NCBI RefSeq assembly: GCF_900163645.1
Contig: NZ_FUKM01000063.1
Span: 1-64,000, forward strand
Direction of reading: 5' to 3'
Length of the DNA stretch: 64,000 nt
Source of the DNA: Halomonas citrativorans
GTDB lineage: Bacteria; Pseudomonadota; Gammaproteobacteria; Pseudomonadales; Halomonadaceae
A program made the translations under genes and the position numbers. Below the pieces are notes generated by a model that did no database searches, was not told where the DNA came from, and saw nothing but the letters and a program-made list of their open reading frames with translations. Position 1 is the stretch's first letter; each line of letters opens with the position of its first letter. Shown piece after piece: positions 61,455-64,000 of this stretch.

Positions 61455-62629
61455 TAGCTGCTCTCCTCATCACGGGTGGGCGCATCGTTACGCGAGCGAA
61501 CGCGAACCTGTTGTCCTTCCTGGGGCTGTGCAAGTCCTGAAATGACAACGCGCTGGCCAGGCTCCAAGCCACTGCGCACCAGCGCTTCATTTTCACCCCG
61601 ATAGGCAAGCGACACCGTTGTGCTGTGTAGGCGGTCTTCATCATCCACCCACCAAACGCGCTCACCTGGGCGTAGCGCCGCTGAGGGCAGGGCAATCAGG
61701 TCTTCCTGCGCCTGAGTTTGAAAGGCTATTCGCATCACATCGCCCAAGCGCAGCGCGGGGCCATCGGTATCCAGCGCCAATGGGTCATTCACCGCAATCA
61801 ACAGTTGTGCCTGAAGTCCGCTTTCTTCCAGATTAGGTAAAATCGATATCAGTGCGCCTTCCCGCGAAGCGCCTTCTGGCCAGCCCCGGCTGGTAATCGT
61901 GACCTGACTACCCGGCGCCAGCCATTCAAGTGCATCGCCGGGCAACGAGGCGCGCACCCAGAATTGCTCAACACCGACCAGGTTAATCACCTCGGTTCCT
62001 TGACTTAGCAGGCTGCCAGCGCCCACCAAGCGCTCTTGCACCATCGCCTTCCACGGGGCGGTCAGTGTTGCGCGCTCAAGGTTGAGCGCTGCCTGGTCGC
62101 GTATCACACGTGCCTGAGTAAGTTGAGCCTGGGCCTGGCGAAGTTGAGGCTCGCGCAGGACCAGCGAGCGTCGCTCGGCGGAAAGCTGGCGCCCAAACGA
62201 CTCGTACTCACTACGGGCGCGCTGCTGTTCGGCATTTTCAAGCGCCACCTGCGCTTGGGCATTGCTTAGCTGGGCCTCGGCGTCTTCCAGGGCAAGGCGC
62301 AAATCGGCCTGGTCGATGTACGCTACTGGCGCGCCTTGCTCGACCACCCGGCCAGGCAGAACACCGTCCCCAAAGCGTTCCAACTGACCTGCCACGCGGC
62401 TGGCCAACAGGGCTGTCTGCTCGGCTTCTACTCGCCCAAAGCCGCTCAGTAGAGGTGAATGGGCGCTCTGTTCGACCGTCATGACATTGACGACAGGCGG
62501 CGTGGGTGGTGGAGGAGCACGCCGCTCAATACGCGGCGGCTGGTTGATAATCCACCAGGCGCAGGCTAAGCCGATGGCAAACACCAACAGGGCCAGTACG
62601 GCGCCTAAACGGACACGGCCTTGTTGCAT
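61454..62629 (-). CDS. RND periplasmic adaptor (membrane fusion protein)
   Basis: This adaptor of about 391 residues has an N-terminal signal anchor (LGAVLALLVFAIGLACAWWI). Barrel-sandwich and alpha-hairpin domains follow; the coiled hairpin covers about 105-200, rich in Ala, Gln, Leu and Glu. A beta-barrel and a membrane-proximal domain close the chain. It links the RND permease to an outer-membrane channel. I start at ATG 62629, which puts the anchor close to the N-terminus; a GTG at 62662 would add 11 residues and neither start has a good ribosome site. Its stop overlaps the RND start. Confidence 0.88.
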   Translation of the reverse strand: MQQGRVRLGAVLALLVFAIGLACAWWIINQPPRIERRAPPPPTPPVVNVMTVEQSAHSPLLSGFGRVEAEQTALLASRVAGQLERFGDGVLPGRVVEQGAPVAYIDQADLRLALEDAEAQLSNAQAQVALENAEQQRARSEYESFGRQLSAERRSLVLREPQLRQAQAQLTQARVIRDQAALNLERATLTAPWKAMVQERLVGAGSLLSQGTEVINLVGVEQFWVRASLPGDALEWLAPGSQVTITSRGWPEGASREGALISILPNLEESGLQAQLLIAVNDPLALDTDGPALRLGDVMRIAFQTQAQEDLIALPSAALRPGERVWWVDDEDRLHSTTVSLAYRGENEALVRSGLEPGQRVVISGLAQPQEGQQVRVRSRNDAPTRDEESS

Positions 62630-62725
62630 CGAGGAGAAAGAGTCATGAGGTTTTATTAACACGGAGTACCCGTTGCAAGAGCGAAAACGTAGTAAAAGCG
62701 AAAATTCCGGTATAAGAAGCGTATC

Positions 62726-62735
62726 ATGCTAGCAT
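62726..62735. promoter_or_regulatory. ATGCTAGCAT palindrome in the efflux/tetR divergent region
   Basis: A perfect 10-bp palindrome between the divergent efflux operon and TetR gene, about 95 bp from the adaptor start. GCGT and ACGC lie outside it in an uneven spacing. Candidate operator for the TetR protein or BaeR; unproven. Confidence 0.4.
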
Positions 62736-62870
62736 CACGCACTGGCTCGCAGAGATTAGGTAAGCATTATGAAAATAGCGTGCAACTCTTCGCTAACCTA
62801 AATGCCTGCGACTTATCACGACACCTATTTCTCATAAATACCGTCCGGCCGATGAGTCTTGTGCAAGCGT

Positions 62871-63464
62871 ATGAAAAACACCGCCACCCGCGATAAGTTA
62901 ATTGATACTGGTGCTGAGCTGATTACCCAACAAGGGTATAACGCAACGGGCATCAATGCCGTACTTAACGCCTGCGGCGTGCCCAAGGGGTCGTTTTACC
63001 ATTACTTTTCCAGTAAGGAAGATTTTGGCCTGGCGGTGATTGAGCGGTTTGCCAACGACTATGATGCTAGTCTGGTAGCTCTGCTTGAAGATCCGATGAC
63101 ACCCCCTCTTGACCGCCTGAAGCGCTACTTTGCCACTAGCCGCGCTTATATGAGCGAGCGCGACCATGCGGCCGGCTGCTTGATCGGCAATTTAGGACAG
63201 GAGATGGCGGGGCAGAGTGTTCGCTTTCGCGAGGCGCTGAATCACGCGTTCCTGCGTTGGGAAGCACGTTTTGCTCACTGCCTGCAGGCAGCCCAGGCCC
63301 AGGGAGCTCTCACTCAAGCCCAGGACCCCCATCAGTTGGCAAGCTTTATTCTTTCCGGCTGGGAAGGGGCAATTTTGCGTACCAAGACGCTGAAGTCAGA
63401 CGCGCCCATGGAAGTGTTTGAAAAGCTGCTGTTCGAGCAGGTGCTGACGTCGCCAGTTGAATGA
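62871..63464 (+). CDS. TetR/AcrR-family regulator
   Basis: This 197-residue TetR regulator has a helix-turn-helix at about 5-52 (YNATGINAVLNACGVPKGSFYHYFSSKEDF). The helical ligand domain includes LIGNLGQEMAGQS and ends near residue 195. It is divergent from the RND efflux operon, the usual place for a local repressor of a pump. The start at ATG 62871 is preferred; an upstream TTG at 62859 adds four residues only. A haloacetate-dehalogenase-like gene follows 55 nt downstream and could be its other target. Confidence 0.87.
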   Translation: MKNTATRDKLIDTGAELITQQGYNATGINAVLNACGVPKGSFYHYFSSKEDFGLAVIERFANDYDASLVALLEDPMTPPLDRLKRYFATSRAYMSERDHAAGCLIGNLGQEMAGQSVRFREALNHAFLRWEARFAHCLQAAQAQGALTQAQDPHQLASFILSGWEGAILRTKTLKSDAPMEVFEKLLFEQVLTSPVE

Positions 63465-63519
63465 GCAACCCTTTAAGCCACCGGTTTATTCATATCGATT
63501 ACTGAGCCAGGAGCCTGCC

Positions 63520-64000
63520 ATGTTCCAAGGGTTTGAAAAGCATTTGCGTTACATAAAGGGTGTTGGTATTGCTTTTCGTATAGGAGGCCACGGCCCCGCG
63601 TTACTGCTGCTCCATGGCCACCCGCAAACCCATGTGATCTGGCATAAGGTGGCTGAAACGCTTGCCCAGCACTTCACCGTAATAGCCGCCGACCTGCGCG
63701 GCTACGGCGATAGCGGCAAACCCGACGATGACGCCGAGCATCTCAATTATTCAAAGCGCACCATGGCAGCTGATATGGCCGAGCTGATGAGTGATCTGGG
63801 GTTCGAGCGCTTCAAAGTGCTGGCGCATGATCGCGGTGCGCGGGTCGCCCACCGCTTGGGTGTTGACTACGCCTCACGCGTTGAGCGTATGGTGCTTCTC
63901 GATATTGCGCCGACCCTTGCCATGTACCGCGGCACCAACGAGGCCTTTGCGCGCAGCTATTGGCACTGGTTCTTCCTGATTCGCCCCCAGCCGCTGCCTG
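63520..64000 (+). CDS. Alpha/beta hydrolase, haloacetate-dehalogenase-like (truncated by window end)
   Basis: The first 160 residues of an alpha/beta hydrolase are visible; the gene runs off the right edge. The nucleophile position carries Asp104 in LAHDRGARVAHRLG, the HDRGxR pattern of fluoroacetate/haloacetate dehalogenases and epoxide hydrolases. The first oxyanion segment LLLHGHPQTHVIWHKVA (30-46) and the YWHWFFL motif (147-153) match the fluoroacetate dehalogenase group; His149 and Trp150 are at the halide-binding positions. The ATG at 63520 follows CCAGGAGCC. The catalytic His and the cap Tyr lie outside the window, so dehalogenase activity cannot be confirmed. Confidence 0.85.
   Translation, partial: MFQGFEKHLRYIKGVGIAFRIGGHGPALLLLHGHPQTHVIWHKVAETLAQHFTVIAADLRGYGDSGKPDDDAEHLNYSKRTMAADMAELMSDLGFERFKVLAHDRGARVAHRLGVDYASRVERMVLLDIAPTLAMYRGTNEAFARSYWHWFFLIRPQPLP

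Noticed and set aside
1-64000. Mobile elements, prophage or genomic island
   Set aside because: No transposase, integrase or phage gene and no long terminal repeats were seen; the tRNA-Asp at the left edge has no adjacent integrase within the window.

Overview
The window looks like a chromosomal segment of a moderately GC-rich, halotolerant gammaproteobacterium, most likely Halomonas or a close relative (inference). Pointers are a BCCT choline/betaine transporter, several TRAP systems including one followed by a UspA gene (an arrangement also known from the Halomonas ectoine transporter teaABCD), a PHA phasin, the ilvY-ilvC pair and BaeSR next to an RND pump. I saw no transposase, integrase, phage gene, CRISPR array or rRNA.

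Layout. (1) 1-120: 3' end of a tRNA-Asp gene and its terminator. (2) 146-5463: glycolate oxidase genes glcD-E-F-G on the minus strand, divergent from the regulator glcC, with a TGGT-N3-ACCA operator between. (3) 5469-16953: a GntR regulator, a GlcG/HbpS-like protein, a DctPQM TRAP transporter, a crotonase-fold protein lacking both canonical glutamates, a class III CoA-transferase, a class V aminotransferase, a 1000-residue FAD/Fe-S dehydrogenase and a gamma-carbonic-anhydrase-like protein. Three copies of a TTGAATTCA palindrome mark its promoter regions. The substrate is unknown. (4) 17104-22234: LctP-type permease, GST-fold protein, phasin, GntR regulator, IlvY. (5) 22421-25522: ilvC and modF. 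(6) 25669-32040: a ureide block with two NCS1 permeases, a hydantoin/Asp-Glu racemase-family protein, allantoinase PuuE, ureidoglycine aminohydrolase and ureidoglycolate lyase; two TTGTATACAA palindromes lie between its divergent halves. (7) 32125-34144: pyruvate kinase and a DUF192 protein, then a 537-bp stretch with unexplained hairpins. (8) 34682-38837: TAXI-type TRAP transporter with UspA. (9) 39085-41869: a cysteine-free sulfite-oxidase-fold periplasmic protein overlapping a hybrid histidine kinase. (10) 41964-46357: aldehyde dehydrogenase, BetT and a Spy-like chaperone. (11) 46670-56133: a catabolic operon with two TIM-barrel isomerases, an enolase-superfamily dehydratase, a Gfo/Idh/MocA dehydrogenase, a DUF993 aldolase-like protein, a TctCBA transporter and a TetR regulator. 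(12) 56237-64000: a translationally coupled RND efflux/BaeSR operon (minus), a divergent TetR regulator, and a truncated haloacetate-dehalogenase-like hydrolase at the right edge.

Together the genes point to scavenging of small organic acids and nitrogen compounds: glycolate and ureide breakdown both yield glyoxylate, a class V aminotransferase can use glyoxylate, and three binding-protein-dependent secondary transporters (DctPQM, TAXI, TctCBA) import carboxylates. The two best candidates for undescribed biochemistry are regions 3 and 11. Region 9 is the most interesting signalling module.
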